From positions 1 to 37,000 of the forward strand of contig JBBQUT010000040.1 of the NCBI GenBank assembly GCA_038212215.1: DNA of 37,000 nt, given 5' to 3'. Below the pieces are notes generated by a model. The model saw only the letters and a program-made list of their open reading frames with translations, made no database searches and had not been told where the DNA came from. The position numbers and the translations under genes are program-made. Source of the stretch: JALZAI01 sp038212215 (GTDB lineage Bacteria > Actinomycetota > Actinomycetes > Mycobacteriales > Jatrophihabitantaceae). Positions 7,259-14,368 of the stretch are shown here, one piece after another; the stretch's first letter is position 1, and each line of letters opens with the position of its first letter.

Positions 7259-8497
7259 GTGGTGGTCCTGGCGAGCGTGCTGGCCGTCGTCGCGCTGGCC
7301 CTCGGCGTCGTCGCAGTGCTCGCGCTACGGGCGGCGTCACGTGCCGAGAGCGCGACCGCCGCCCTGGCAGCCCGGCCCCGGCCGGTGTTCAGCTCCTCGC
7401 AGCCGCTGTCCTCCCTGGTCGTCGAGGCACTCGATCACGGGGTCGTGGTGCTGGATTCCGAAGATCGCGTCGTCGTGCTCAACCCGGCTGCGCGAGCGAT
7501 GAACCTGGTCGACGTCGACCGGTTGACTTTCACCGACCTGGCCGACCTGGCGACACGGGCGCGGACCACCGGCCGGCACCTCACCCGTACCGTCGACCTG
7601 CCGGTGGGACGGCTGGGCCGCGAACCGATCTCGATCTCGGTGAACGCAGTGCCGCTTCAGATCGAGGACGATCGGGTCGGCGCCGTCGGCCTGCTGCTCG
7701 CCGACATGAGCGAACACCGCCGACTCGAGGCCGTGCGCCGCGATTTCGTAGCGAACGTGTCGCACGAGCTCAAGACGCCGGTCGGCGCGTTGACGCTGCT
7801 GGCGGAGGCGGTCCAGGATGCCGCCGAGGACCCCGTGGCCGTCGCTCGCTTCGCTGGGCGTATGCAGCACGAGGGAACCCGGTTGGCCCGCTTGGTGCAG
7901 GAACTGATGGAACTCTCGCGGGTGCAGGGTGCCGATCCGATGCCCGGCGCACAGTGGGTCGACGTCGAACTGGTGCTTGCCGAGGCGACTGACCGGGCGC
8001 GCTTGGCGGCGGAGCAGCACGGCATCACCCTCGATATGCGCTGCGACGACGACACCCTCGCGGTGCGCGGGAATGAGGCGCAATTGACGACTGCGGTGGC
8101 GAACCTCGTCGACAACGCGATCGCCTACAGCCCGCCGCACACCCGGGTAGTGGTGCAGGCGGTGTCCTCGACGGATCACCAAGGCCGACCGACGGTCGAC
8201 ATCCGCGTCACCGATCAGGGGCTCGGAATCTCCGACGTCGATCTGGATCGAATCTTCGAGCGCTTCTACCGGGTTGACCCGGCCCGCTCCCGGGCGACCG
8301 GGGGCACCGGCCTGGGCCTGGCTATCGCCAAACACATCGTGACCAACCATCTGGGCACGATCGCCGTCCAAAGCACAGTCGGTGAAGGTTCTACATTCAC
8401 CATCCGGCTACCTCTCGTTCATGAGCATGCGTCATCGTCCGGCACAGAGATGGCTTCCCCCGCGGCCGGTACGCCGGCTCGTGCCTCGAAAGGTTGA
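7259..8497 (+). CDS. senX3: Sensor histidine kinase SenX3
   Basis: A 412-residue membrane kinase. Residues 1-23 form one hydrophobic helix, followed by a PAS-like sensor region (about 45-155: ALDHGVVVLDSEDRVVVLNPAA), then HisKA with FVANVSHELKTPVGAL (phospho-acceptor His169), and HATPase motifs NLVDNAIAYSP (N box), DQGLGIS (G1), FERFYR (F box) and GGTGLGLAIAKH (G2). In mycobacteria SenX3 is the phosphate-starvation kinase that phosphorylates RegX3 and acts with the Pst system. The match across the kinase core and the regX3 neighbour support orthology. The C-terminal tail of 25 residues is low complexity. Its stop lies 2 bases before the regX3 ATG. A leaderless promoter signal precedes it. Confidence 0.92.
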   Translation: MVVLASVLAVVALALGVVAVLALRAASRAESATAALAARPRPVFSSSQPLSSLVVEALDHGVVVLDSEDRVVVLNPAARAMNLVDVDRLTFTDLADLATRARTTGRHLTRTVDLPVGRLGREPISISVNAVPLQIEDDRVGAVGLLLADMSEHRRLEAVRRDFVANVSHELKTPVGALTLLAEAVQDAAEDPVAVARFAGRMQHEGTRLARLVQELMELSRVQGADPMPGAQWVDVELVLAEATDRARLAAEQHGITLDMRCDDDTLAVRGNEAQLTTAVANLVDNAIAYSPPHTRVVVQAVSSTDHQGRPTVDIRVTDQGLGISDVDLDRIFERFYRVDPARSRATGGTGLGLAIAKHIVTNHLGTIAVQSTVGEGSTFTIRLPLVHEHASSSGTEMASPAAGTPARASKG

Positions 8498-8499
8498 TC

Positions 8500-9180
8500 A
8501 TGGCTCGTGTTCTGGTCGTTGAGGACGAGGAATCGTTTTCTGACGCACTGTCCTACATGCTCCGGCGCGAGGGCTACGAGGTCGAGGTCTCCGCGACCGG
8601 TCCGGAGGCGCTGAGCGCATTCGACCGGTCCGGGGCGGATCTGGTGCTGCTCGATCTCATGCTGCCGGGCCTGTCCGGCACCGAGGTGTGCCGCGAGCTG
8701 CGCACTCGCTCGAAGGTGCCGATCATCATGGTCACCGCGCGCGACACCGAGGTGGACAAGGTCGTCGGCCTCGAACTCGGAGCCGACGACTACGTCACGA
8801 AACCGTTCTCGTCCCGGGAGTTGATCGCCCGGATCCGGGCGGTGCTGCGCCGCGGCGGCGAGGCCGACGAGCTCATCACCAGCACGATCGAAGCGGGCCC
8901 GGTGCGAATGGACGTGGAACGGCACGTGGTCTCGGTGGACGGCAGGCCGGTGTCGATGCCGCTCAAGGAGTTCGATCTGCTGGAATTGCTGCTCCGCAAC
9001 GCCGGACGGGTGCTGACCCGCGGCCAGCTCATCGACCGGGTCTGGGGATCGGACTACGTCGGCGACACCAAGACCCTCGATGTGCACGTGAAGCGGTTGC
9101 GGGCCAAGATCGAACCGGATCCGGGCAATCCCAAGCACCTGGTCACCGTGCGCGGGCTGGGCTACAAGTTCGAGGTGTAG
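8500..9180 (+). CDS. regX3: Phosphate-responsive response regulator RegX3
   Basis: A 226-residue OmpR/PhoB-family regulator. The receiver domain has the acidic pair in VVEDEE, phospho-acceptor Asp52 in LLDLMLPG, Thr of MVTA and Lys101 in VTKPFS. The winged-helix domain (about 125-226) has the family pattern LKEFDLLELLLRNAGRVLTR, a recognition helix and the wing TVRGLGYKFEV. RegX3 activates phosphate-uptake genes on phosphate starvation. A TTG two codons upstream is in frame and overlaps the senX3 stop, but the ATG gives the classic MARVLVVEDEE start. It is translated from the senX3 message and is convergent with the next gene. Confidence 0.95.
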   Translation: MARVLVVEDEESFSDALSYMLRREGYEVEVSATGPEALSAFDRSGADLVLLDLMLPGLSGTEVCRELRTRSKVPIIMVTARDTEVDKVVGLELGADDYVTKPFSSRELIARIRAVLRRGGEADELITSTIEAGPVRMDVERHVVSVDGRPVSMPLKEFDLLELLLRNAGRVLTRGQLIDRVWGSDYVGDTKTLDVHVKRLRAKIEPDPGNPKHLVTVRGLGYKFEV

Positions 9181-9190
9181 CCGACGCCGG

Positions 9191-9994
9191 TCAGCGCCGG
9201 CTCGCCGGGTGCACCGCGACCAGGCCGAGTTCGAGCCGGCGCGCGCAGAGCCGGGCAAGCTCGGCGTAGGCCGGCGCGCCGATCAGCGCGGTGAGTTCGG
9301 GCTGGTAGGACAAATACATCGCCTCGTTCCCGACGTGCGCCTCCGGCGAGGATGTGCAGTACCAATCGAGGTCGTGCCCACCCTCGCCCCAGCCCCGGCG
9401 GTCGAACTCGGCGATGCTCGAGCGCAGGATTCGGGTGCCGTCGGGTCGCTCGACCCATTCCTGTTCGCGTCGCACCGGCAGCTGCCAGCAGACGTCGGGC
9501 TTTGTCTCCAGCGGATTCATTCCCAGCCGCAGCGCGAGCCCGTGCAATGCGCAGCCGATGCCGCCGGCGAACCCGTCCCGGTTGGCGAACACGCAGGCGC
9601 CGTCGACGACGCGGGTCTTGTTGCGCTTTTCCTCGTCGTCCTCGGCCTTCTCGCTGAAGCGGAGCTTTCCGCCCTTGGTGTGCCCCTCGTCGTAGCGGTC
9701 CCAGTCCTCGCGGGTGAGTTGGCCCGCAAAGGTGCGCACCCGCTTCTCGTCGGCCTTATCGGTGAAGTACGCGCCGTGGTTGCAGCAGCCCGTCGCGGCT
9801 TGGCCCCGGACGGTGCCGTGACAGCCCCGTCCGAAGATGCAGGTCCAGCGAGAGCACAGCCAGGTGACATCGGCGCGTACCCAATGCTCGGCGTCTCCCG
9901 GATCCTGGAACTCGATCCACTCGCGCGCGAAGTCAAGCGGCACCTCGGCAACGTCGCGAGAAGGGTCGTCACCGGAATCAGCGGGGCGGGGCAT
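9191..9994 (-). CDS. Conserved cysteine-rich protein, Rv0495c-like, function unknown
   Basis: A 267-residue soluble protein with no signal peptide or membrane helix. It is rich in cysteine and histidine: Cys47, Cys52, Cys58, Cys70 and Cys71 in the N-terminal third (WLCSRWTC, GRGCHG, GCCNHGAYF) and more in DGACVFANR, GIGCALHG and KPDVCWQLP, plus WYC near the end. The pattern suggests bound metal (zinc or an iron-sulphur centre), which is inference. The gene sits between regX3 and divergent ppx, as does Rv0495c in M. tuberculosis, and is widely kept in Actinobacteria. The ATG at 9994 follows a TACGCT -10 element by 6 bases, so the message is probably leaderless. No precise function can be assigned. 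Confidence 0.8.
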   Translation of the reverse strand: MPRPADSGDDPSRDVAEVPLDFAREWIEFQDPGDAEHWVRADVTWLCSRWTCIFGRGCHGTVRGQAATGCCNHGAYFTDKADEKRVRTFAGQLTREDWDRYDEGHTKGGKLRFSEKAEDDEEKRNKTRVVDGACVFANRDGFAGGIGCALHGLALRLGMNPLETKPDVCWQLPVRREQEWVERPDGTRILRSSIAEFDRRGWGEGGHDLDWYCTSSPEAHVGNEAMYLSYQPELTALIGAPAYAELARLCARRLELGLVAVHPASRR

Positions 9995-10000
9995 GGCGCG

Positions 10001-10006
10001 AGCGTA
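10001..10006 (-). promoter_or_regulatory. -10 element, leaderless cysteine-rich gene
   Basis: On the minus strand TACGCT lies 6 bases before the ATG at 9994. The same hexamer at the same spacing precedes senX3. Confidence 0.5.
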
Positions 10007-10036
10007 GTAGCGCAGTCGGCACCTCTCGCGTCATGG

Positions 10037-10055
10037 CATGACCGCTATGGTCATG
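10037..10055. promoter_or_regulatory. Inverted repeat at the ppx promoter
   Basis: CATGACC-GCTAT-GGTCATG is a perfect 7-base inverted repeat with a 5-base centre. It covers the putative ppx -10 element (TATGGT, 10046-10051) and ends 2 bases before the GTG start, so it looks like a repressor operator. If the message began upstream of it, it would instead be a hairpin over the start site. Confidence 0.45.
10046..10051 (+). promoter_or_regulatory. -10 element, leaderless ppx
   Basis: TATGGT with 6 bases to the GTG at 10058; no Shine-Dalgarno sequence. Confidence 0.45.
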
Positions 10056-10057
10056 GC

Positions 10058-10990
10058 GTGCGCCTGGGTGTCCTGGACGTCGGTTCCAATACCGTCCACC
10101 TTCTCGTCGTCGATGCTTATCGCGGCGCCGAGCCCACGCCGCAACATTCTGACAAGAGCGAACTGCGCCTGGCCGAGCACATCGACAAGCGAGGTGACCT
10201 CCAACCCAAGGGTGCCGACGCGCTGATCAAGGCGGTTGCGTTGGCCCGCAAGCAAGCCAAAGCGCTCGGTTGCGAGGAACTGCTACCGTTCGCGACCTCG
10301 GCGGTGCGCGACGCCCGCAACAGCTCGGCCGTTCTGGATCGGGTCGTCGAGAAAACCGGCGTCGAGCTGCAGGTCCTGACGGGCGAGGACGAGGCCCGGC
10401 TGACGTTTCTGGCCGTGCGCCGCTGGCTGGGTTGGAGCGCCGGCAATCTGGTCTGCCTCGACATCGGCGGCGGTTCGCTGGAACTCGGCGCGGGCAAGGA
10501 CGAGGACCCGTCGGTCGCGGTGTCGGTGCCGCTCGGCGCCGGACGGCTGACGCGCACCTATTTCGGCGACGATCCGCCGTCCAAGTCGGAGCTTTCGAAG
10601 CTGCGTGACTACCTCGAGACGCAGCTGGCCGACCCGGTCAAGAAGCTGGTCGCCGAAGGCGCGCCCGACCGCGTCGTCGCGACCAGCAAGACTTTCCGCA
10701 CCCTCGCCCGACTGGCCGGCGCCGCACCGAGCTCCGCCGGGCCGCGCGCGCGCCGGATGCTCAGCCGCAATGGCCTTGCCCAGGTCACCGCGTTCATTTC
10801 CCGCATCCCGTCATCCGATCTCGCCGAGCTGGACGGGGTCAGCGTCGGGCGTGCGCATCAGGTGCTCGCCGGTGCCCTCGTGGCCGCGGCGGCGATGGAC
10901 GCCCTCGGCGTCGAGCAGCTCGAATTGTGCCCATGGGCGCTGCGCGAAGGTGTGATCTTGCGCCGTCTCGACTGGCTGTCGCACCCGTGA
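10058..10990 (+). CDS. ppx: Exopolyphosphatase, Ppx/GppA family
   Basis: A 310-residue member of the ASKHA phosphotransferase fold. MRLGVLDVGSNTVHLLVVDA is the phosphate-1 motif, FATSAVRDARNS and LTGEDEARLTF follow, and CLDIGGGSLELG is the phosphate-2 motif. The protein has only the two actin-like domains and lacks the C-terminal HD-like region of E. coli Ppx, like the short mycobacterial Ppx1 (Rv0496). The family hydrolyses terminal phosphate of polyphosphate and/or pppGpp; which one applies here cannot be read from sequence. Proximity to the phosphate regulators SenX3-RegX3 makes sense for polyphosphate use. The frame is open far upstream, antisense to the neighbour; the GTG at 10058 is the only start giving the family N-terminus. 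Confidence 0.92.
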   Translation: MRLGVLDVGSNTVHLLVVDAYRGAEPTPQHSDKSELRLAEHIDKRGDLQPKGADALIKAVALARKQAKALGCEELLPFATSAVRDARNSSAVLDRVVEKTGVELQVLTGEDEARLTFLAVRRWLGWSAGNLVCLDIGGGSLELGAGKDEDPSVAVSVPLGAGRLTRTYFGDDPPSKSELSKLRDYLETQLADPVKKLVAEGAPDRVVATSKTFRTLARLAGAAPSSAGPRARRMLSRNGLAQVTAFISRIPSSDLAELDGVSVGRAHQVLAGALVAAAAMDALGVEQLELCPWALREGVILRRLDWLSHP

Positions 10991-11004
10991 CGCCCTAAAC
11001 GCAC

Positions 11005-11010
11005 TAATCT
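11005..11010 (+). promoter_or_regulatory. -10 element, leaderless isomerase-like gene
   Basis: TAATCT with 7 bases to the ATG at 11018; no ribosome binding site. Confidence 0.5.
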
Positions 11011-11017
11011 GCGCCGT

Positions 11018-11848
11018 ATGGGTCCGGATCCGTCTCGAGTGCTGCGAGGCGTGCAGGCGAAGGTCGGGCTCTCGACCGCGTCGGTCTATCCGGAAAGCAC
11101 CGCCGTCGCGTTCGAACTCGCGGCAAAGCTCGGCTACGACGGGGTCGAGGTCATGGTTTGGACCGATCCGATCAGCCAGGATCCGTACGCCCTGCTGCGC
11201 TTGTCTGAGCACTACCAGGTGCCGATCCTCGCGATCCACGCGCCGTGTCTGATCATCACCCAGCGCGTGTGGACCACCGACCCATGGGCAAAGCTGCAGC
11301 GGGCGCAATTCGCGGCCGAGCTGCTCGGTGCGCAGACCGTCGTCGTGCATCCGCCGTTCCGATGGCAGCGCGACTACGCCCGCCACTTTCGCCGCGGTGT
11401 CGATCGGCTGGCTAACGAGACCGATGTCCGCTTCGCCGTCGAGAACATGTTCCCGCTGCGCCTGCGGGGCCGGGAGGTGTCGGCCTACCAACCGTCCTGG
11501 GACGTCGTCTTCGACGACGCGATGTATCGCGACTACACCCTCGACGTCTCGCACGCCGCGGTATCGCATTCCGACGTCCTGGAGATGCTCGACATGATGG
11601 GGCCGCGGTTGAGCCACCTGCACATCGCGGACGGCACGGGGGTGGCCAAGGACGAACATCTCGTGCCCGGACGGGGTAATCAGCCCTGCTCCGAGGTGCT
11701 CGAGACGGTCGCCGCGCGCGGATACGACGGGCACGTCATTGTCGAGGTGAACACCCGACGGGTGCTGGACCGCGCCGAGCGTGAATCGGACCTCGCCGAG
11801 GCGCTTGCCTTCTGCCGACTGCACCTTGTTGTCACTGCGGCGTCGTAA
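11018..11848 (+). CDS. Sugar phosphate isomerase/epimerase-like TIM barrel protein (Rv0498-like)
   Basis: A 276-residue protein of the xylose isomerase-like/AP endonuclease 2 TIM-barrel superfamily. Visible barrel strands and metal-ligand positions include KLGYDGVEVMVWTD, VPILAIHAPC, QTVVVHPPF, VRFAVENMFP (Glu ligand), YTLDVSHAAVS (Asp/His), LSHLHIADGTG (His) and VIVEVNT (Glu). All expected acidic and histidine ligands are present, so it is probably an active metal enzyme, but the sugar or other substrate is unknown. It matches the mycobacterial gene between ppx and proC in position. The stop codon lies inside the first copy of a 14-base tandem repeat. A leaderless -10 element supports the start. 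Confidence 0.85.
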   Translation: MGPDPSRVLRGVQAKVGLSTASVYPESTAVAFELAAKLGYDGVEVMVWTDPISQDPYALLRLSEHYQVPILAIHAPCLIITQRVWTTDPWAKLQRAQFAAELLGAQTVVVHPPFRWQRDYARHFRRGVDRLANETDVRFAVENMFPLRLRGREVSAYQPSWDVVFDDAMYRDYTLDVSHAAVSHSDVLEMLDMMGPRLSHLHIADGTGVAKDEHLVPGRGNQPCSEVLETVAARGYDGHVIVEVNTRRVLDRAERESDLAEALAFCRLHLVVTAAS

Positions 11849-11890
11849 CTGCGCCGTCGTAACTGCGCCGTCGTAACCGCGCCGTCGCAA
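11835..11890. repeat. Four tandem 14-base repeats (CTGCGCCGTCGTAA)
   Basis: Copies begin at 11835, 11849, 11863 and 11877. The second and third are identical, the first differs by one base and the fourth by two. The first copy contains the stop codon of the isomerase-like gene. Together they fill the gap before the proline dehydrogenase promoter (-10 at 11921). They may be a slippage product or a multi-site operator; the 14-base period does not match the 10.5-base helix repeat. Confidence 0.85.
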
Positions 11891-11920
11891 GCGCTGGCGG
11901 GGACCGAGGCCGCGCGGCAC

Positions 11921-11926
11921 TAGCCT
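11921..11926 (+). promoter_or_regulatory. -10 element, leaderless proline dehydrogenase gene
   Basis: TAGCCT with 7 bases to the ATG at 11934; this favours the ATG over the in-frame GTG at 11928. Confidence 0.5.
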
Positions 11927-11933
11927 GGTGGGC

Positions 11934-12878
11934 ATGCTCCGTTCGACGATCCTGGCCGCGTCGCGGAACCGGCATCTGGAACATCTGGTCACGACCGCGC
12001 CGATCAGCCGCAGTGTCGTGCGGCGCTTCGTCGGCGGCTCGGACACCGCAAGCGCTGTCGCTACTACCCGCCGGCTCGTCGAGAGCGGACGCACCGTCAC
12101 GCTCGACCATCTCGGCGAGGACACCACCGACCGCGCTCAGGCCGACGGCGTCGTCGCCGAATACCGCGGCCTGTTGCAGGCATTGCACGCGGCTGGCCTC
12201 ACCGAGCGGACCGCACCGCTGACCGCACGGGTCGAAGTCAGCGTGAAGCTCTCCGCGATCGGGCAGGCACTCGGCGCGGACGGTGCGAAGATCGCGCTCG
12301 AGCACGCCCGCGAGATTTGTACGAGCGCCGAGCAGGTCGGCGCGACGGTGACCCTCGACATGGAGGACCACACCACCACCGACTCGACACTGAGCATCCT
12401 CGGCGAGCTTCGCGTGGACTTCCCGGCGACGGCAGCCGTGCTGCAGGCCTACCTGCGCCGTACCGAGTCCGATTGCCGTGACCTCGCCGGAGCCGGCAGC
12501 CGCGTCCGGCTGTGCAAGGGCGCCTACCGTGAACCGGCCTCGGCGGCCTTCCAGAAGCGTGCGGACGTCGACCTGTCCTACGTGCGGTGCATCAACGTGC
12601 TGATGGCGGGCGCGGGTTACCCGATGCTCGCCACCCACGACCCCAGGCTGATCGCGATCGGCATCGAGCGGGCGAGGGCGTCCAACACGTCCGCTTACGA
12701 ACTGCAGATGCTCTACGGCATCCGGCCGCACGAGCAGCGGCGTCTCGCCGAGCAGGGGCACACCGTGCGCGTCTACCTGCCCTATGGAGCGCAGTGGTAC
12801 GGCTACCTCGTGCGGCGTCTCGCGGAGCGGCCGGCCAATCTGAGCTTCTTCGGCCGTGCACTGATCACGAAGGGCTGA
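11934..12878 (+). CDS. Proline dehydrogenase (monofunctional)
   Basis: A 314-residue FAD enzyme that oxidises L-proline to 1-pyrroline-5-carboxylate, passing electrons to the respiratory chain. The beta/alpha barrel motifs are clear: VEVSVKLSAIGQAL, VTLDMEDHTTTDSTL, VLQAYLRRTESDC, RLCKGAYREP (conserved Lys/Arg), MLATHDPRLI, YELQMLYGIRP and the end PYGAQWYGYLVRRLAERPAN with the paired arginines that bind the proline carboxylate. It lacks the P5C dehydrogenase half of PutA, as is usual in Actinobacteria. It lies 7 bases before proC, which catalyses the step back from P5C to proline. It is absent from this place in M. tuberculosis. Confidence 0.92.
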   Translation: MLRSTILAASRNRHLEHLVTTAPISRSVVRRFVGGSDTASAVATTRRLVESGRTVTLDHLGEDTTDRAQADGVVAEYRGLLQALHAAGLTERTAPLTARVEVSVKLSAIGQALGADGAKIALEHAREICTSAEQVGATVTLDMEDHTTTDSTLSILGELRVDFPATAAVLQAYLRRTESDCRDLAGAGSRVRLCKGAYREPASAAFQKRADVDLSYVRCINVLMAGAGYPMLATHDPRLIAIGIERARASNTSAYELQMLYGIRPHEQRRLAEQGHTVRVYLPYGAQWYGYLVRRLAERPANLSFFGRALITKG

Positions 12879-12885
12879 GATTCGG

Positions 12886-13689
12886 ATGGACGCACTCGCT
12901 GTCCTCGGCGGCGGCAAGATCGGCGAGGCGCTGGTCAGCGGCCTGCTGCGCGGCGAGCGGACGGCGCACGACATCGTCGTCGTCGAGAAGCACCCGCCGC
13001 GAGCCGCGGAGCTGACGGCGAGGCACGGGGTGCGCACCCTCGACGTCGCGGCCGCCGCCGCCTTCGCACGCACCCTGGTCGTCGCGGTCAAGCCCCAGGA
13101 CATCGACCCGCTTCTCGCCGAGCTGCGGCCCGTCGTCACCGTCGAGCACCTGGTCGTGTCCGTCGCGGCGGGGATCACCACCGCTCACCTCGAGCAGGGC
13201 CTACGCGAGGGCGTCGCGGTCGTGCGTTGCATGCCGAACACACCGGCGCTGGTGGACGAGGCGATGACCGCGGTCAGCGCTGGTGCCCACGCCCGGGAGG
13301 AGCACCTGGTGCTCGCCGAGGCGCTGCTTGGCTCGGTCGGCAAGGTGGTTCGGGTACCGGAGTCGCAACTGGACGCGGTCACGGCGCTGTCGGGGTCGGG
13401 GCCGGCCTATTTCTTCTTCCTGGTGGAGGCCATGATCGACGCCGGGATCTTGCTCGGGCTGCCGCGTACGCTCGCCGCCGACCTGATCGTGCAGACCGCG
13501 ATCGGGTCGGCGGTGATGCTGCGCGACTCCGGCGAACACCCGGTGCAGCTGCGCGAGGCGGTCACCAGTCCGGGCGGCACCACCATTTCCGCCATCCGCG
13601 AGCTGGAGGTGCACGGGGTCCGGGCTGCCCTACTTGCCGCGATCGAGGCCGCCGCCAAGCGCAGCGCCGAGCTCGGCCGGTCCGGGTAA
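12886..13689 (+). CDS. proC: Pyrroline-5-carboxylate reductase
   Basis: A 267-residue enzyme that reduces P5C to L-proline with NAD(P)H, the last step of proline synthesis. The N-terminal Rossmann fold has ALAVLGGGKIGEALVSGLL (G-x-G-x-x-G), then VVAVKPQD, VVRCMPNTPALV, and the C-terminal helical domain with LSGSGPAYFFFLVEAM and the family signature VTSPGGTTISAIRELE. The length is normal. It is separated from the proline dehydrogenase gene by 7 bases, so both are probably on one message even though the two enzymes run opposite reactions. Confidence 0.95.
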   Translation: MDALAVLGGGKIGEALVSGLLRGERTAHDIVVVEKHPPRAAELTARHGVRTLDVAAAAAFARTLVVAVKPQDIDPLLAELRPVVTVEHLVVSVAAGITTAHLEQGLREGVAVVRCMPNTPALVDEAMTAVSAGAHAREEHLVLAEALLGSVGKVVRVPESQLDAVTALSGSGPAYFFFLVEAMIDAGILLGLPRTLAADLIVQTAIGSAVMLRDSGEHPVQLREAVTSPGGTTISAIRELEVHGVRAALLAAIEAAAKRSAELGRSG

Positions 13690-13846
13690 GACCTGTCCGC
13701 ACCCGGCTACGGTCCGGCATCGAGTGGGGACTTGGAGTCGCTTCTGCCCCACCTGTACCGCTAGTGTCAGGCATGCACGTGCGTGTTGTCGTTCGTCGGT
13801 GGGGAAGCCGACGCAGTGTGACACGTGCCGAAGGTGTCGGTGAGAC

Positions 13847-14119
13847 ATGAGCACCACCCCACGGCGTGGCCAGCGCAGCTCGGACGAGCCCGCAGTACCG
13901 GCCACCCCAGCAACCTCGCGTCCGCGCGATCCCGCCCTTGCCGACGTCAAGTTCCTCACCGTCGCCGAGGTCGCCGCGGTCATGCGCGTGTCCAAGATGA
14001 CCGTTTATCGAATGGTGCATGCCGGCGAGTTACCGGCCATGCGCGTCGGGCGGTCGTTCCGGGTCCCGGAGCAGGTCGTCCACGACTACCTGCGCGCGGC
14101 CTTCATCGAGGCAGGCTGA
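13847..14119 (+). CDS. BldC/excisionase-like helix-turn-helix DNA-binding protein (Rv0500A-like)
   Basis: A 90-residue protein: a disordered N-terminus of about 35 residues, then one MerR-type winged helix-turn-helix, FLTVAEVAAVMRVSKMTVYRMVHAGELPAMRVGRSFRVPEQVVHDYL. This is the DNA-binding module of the BldC and phage-excisionase family. In Streptomyces BldC is a developmental regulator that binds head-to-tail on direct repeats; proteins at this locus (Rv0500A in mycobacteria) are close relatives, not proven orthologues. The domain is essentially complete, so it is probably a transcription factor and not a phage remnant. No ribosome binding site stands out. The gene precedes bS22. Confidence 0.88.
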   Translation: MSTTPRRGQRSSDEPAVPATPATSRPRDPALADVKFLTVAEVAAVMRVSKMTVYRMVHAGELPAMRVGRSFRVPEQVVHDYLRAAFIEAG

Positions 14120-14196
14120 GGCTGACAGCGTCGCCTACTGTCGCGAATACGCATCGCTGTCGCGGGTACGCTCGCTTCGGCGCTGGAATGTGGCGC

Positions 14197-14202
14197 TACA
14201 GT
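14197..14202 (+). promoter_or_regulatory. Possible -10 element for bS22
   Basis: TACAGT, 60 bases before the bS22 ATG, in the 142-base gap after the BldC-like gene. The -35 region is weak, so this is tentative. Confidence 0.25.
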
Positions 14203-14261
14203 TCGGAACTTGTCATCGTGCTCTGGCACGCACCATCGCAGAGAAGTAAACGAGGTTTTCC

Positions 14262-14360
14262 ATGGGCTCTGTCATCAAGAAGCGGCGCAAGCGGATGGCG
14301 AAGAAGAAGCACCGCAAGCTGCTGAAGAAGACCCGCGTCCAGCGACGCAACAAGAAGTAG
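14262..14360 (+). CDS. Small ribosomal subunit protein bS22 (AURKAIP1/COX24-type)
   Basis: A 32-residue very basic peptide, beginning MGSVIKKRRKRMAKKKHRKL and ending in RNKK. The sequence is the AURKAIP1/COX24 domain found in the actinobacterial small ribosomal protein bS22 (Rv0500B type), seen in mycobacterial 30S structures near the decoding centre. GAGG lies upstream as a possible ribosome binding site. The gene lies between the BldC-like gene and the epimerase-like gene, exactly as in mycobacteria. It is easily missed because of its length. Confidence 0.93.
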   Translation: MGSVIKKRRKRMAKKKHRKLLKKTRVQRRNKK

Positions 14361-14368
14361 CTTCACGG

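Noticed and set aside
9209..10057. Upstream extension of ppx
   Set aside because: The extension is antisense to the cysteine-rich gene; GTG at 10058 gives the family start LGVLDVGSNT.
11844..11893. CGTAAC words in the 14-base repeats as BldN-type -35 elements
   Set aside because: No CGTTGA-like element lies 15-17 bases downstream of any of them.
10811..13181. Long minus-strand open frames across the isomerase-like, proline dehydrogenase and proC genes
   Set aside because: Antisense artefacts of high GC; the proteins are low complexity and the opposite strand encodes complete recognisable enzymes.
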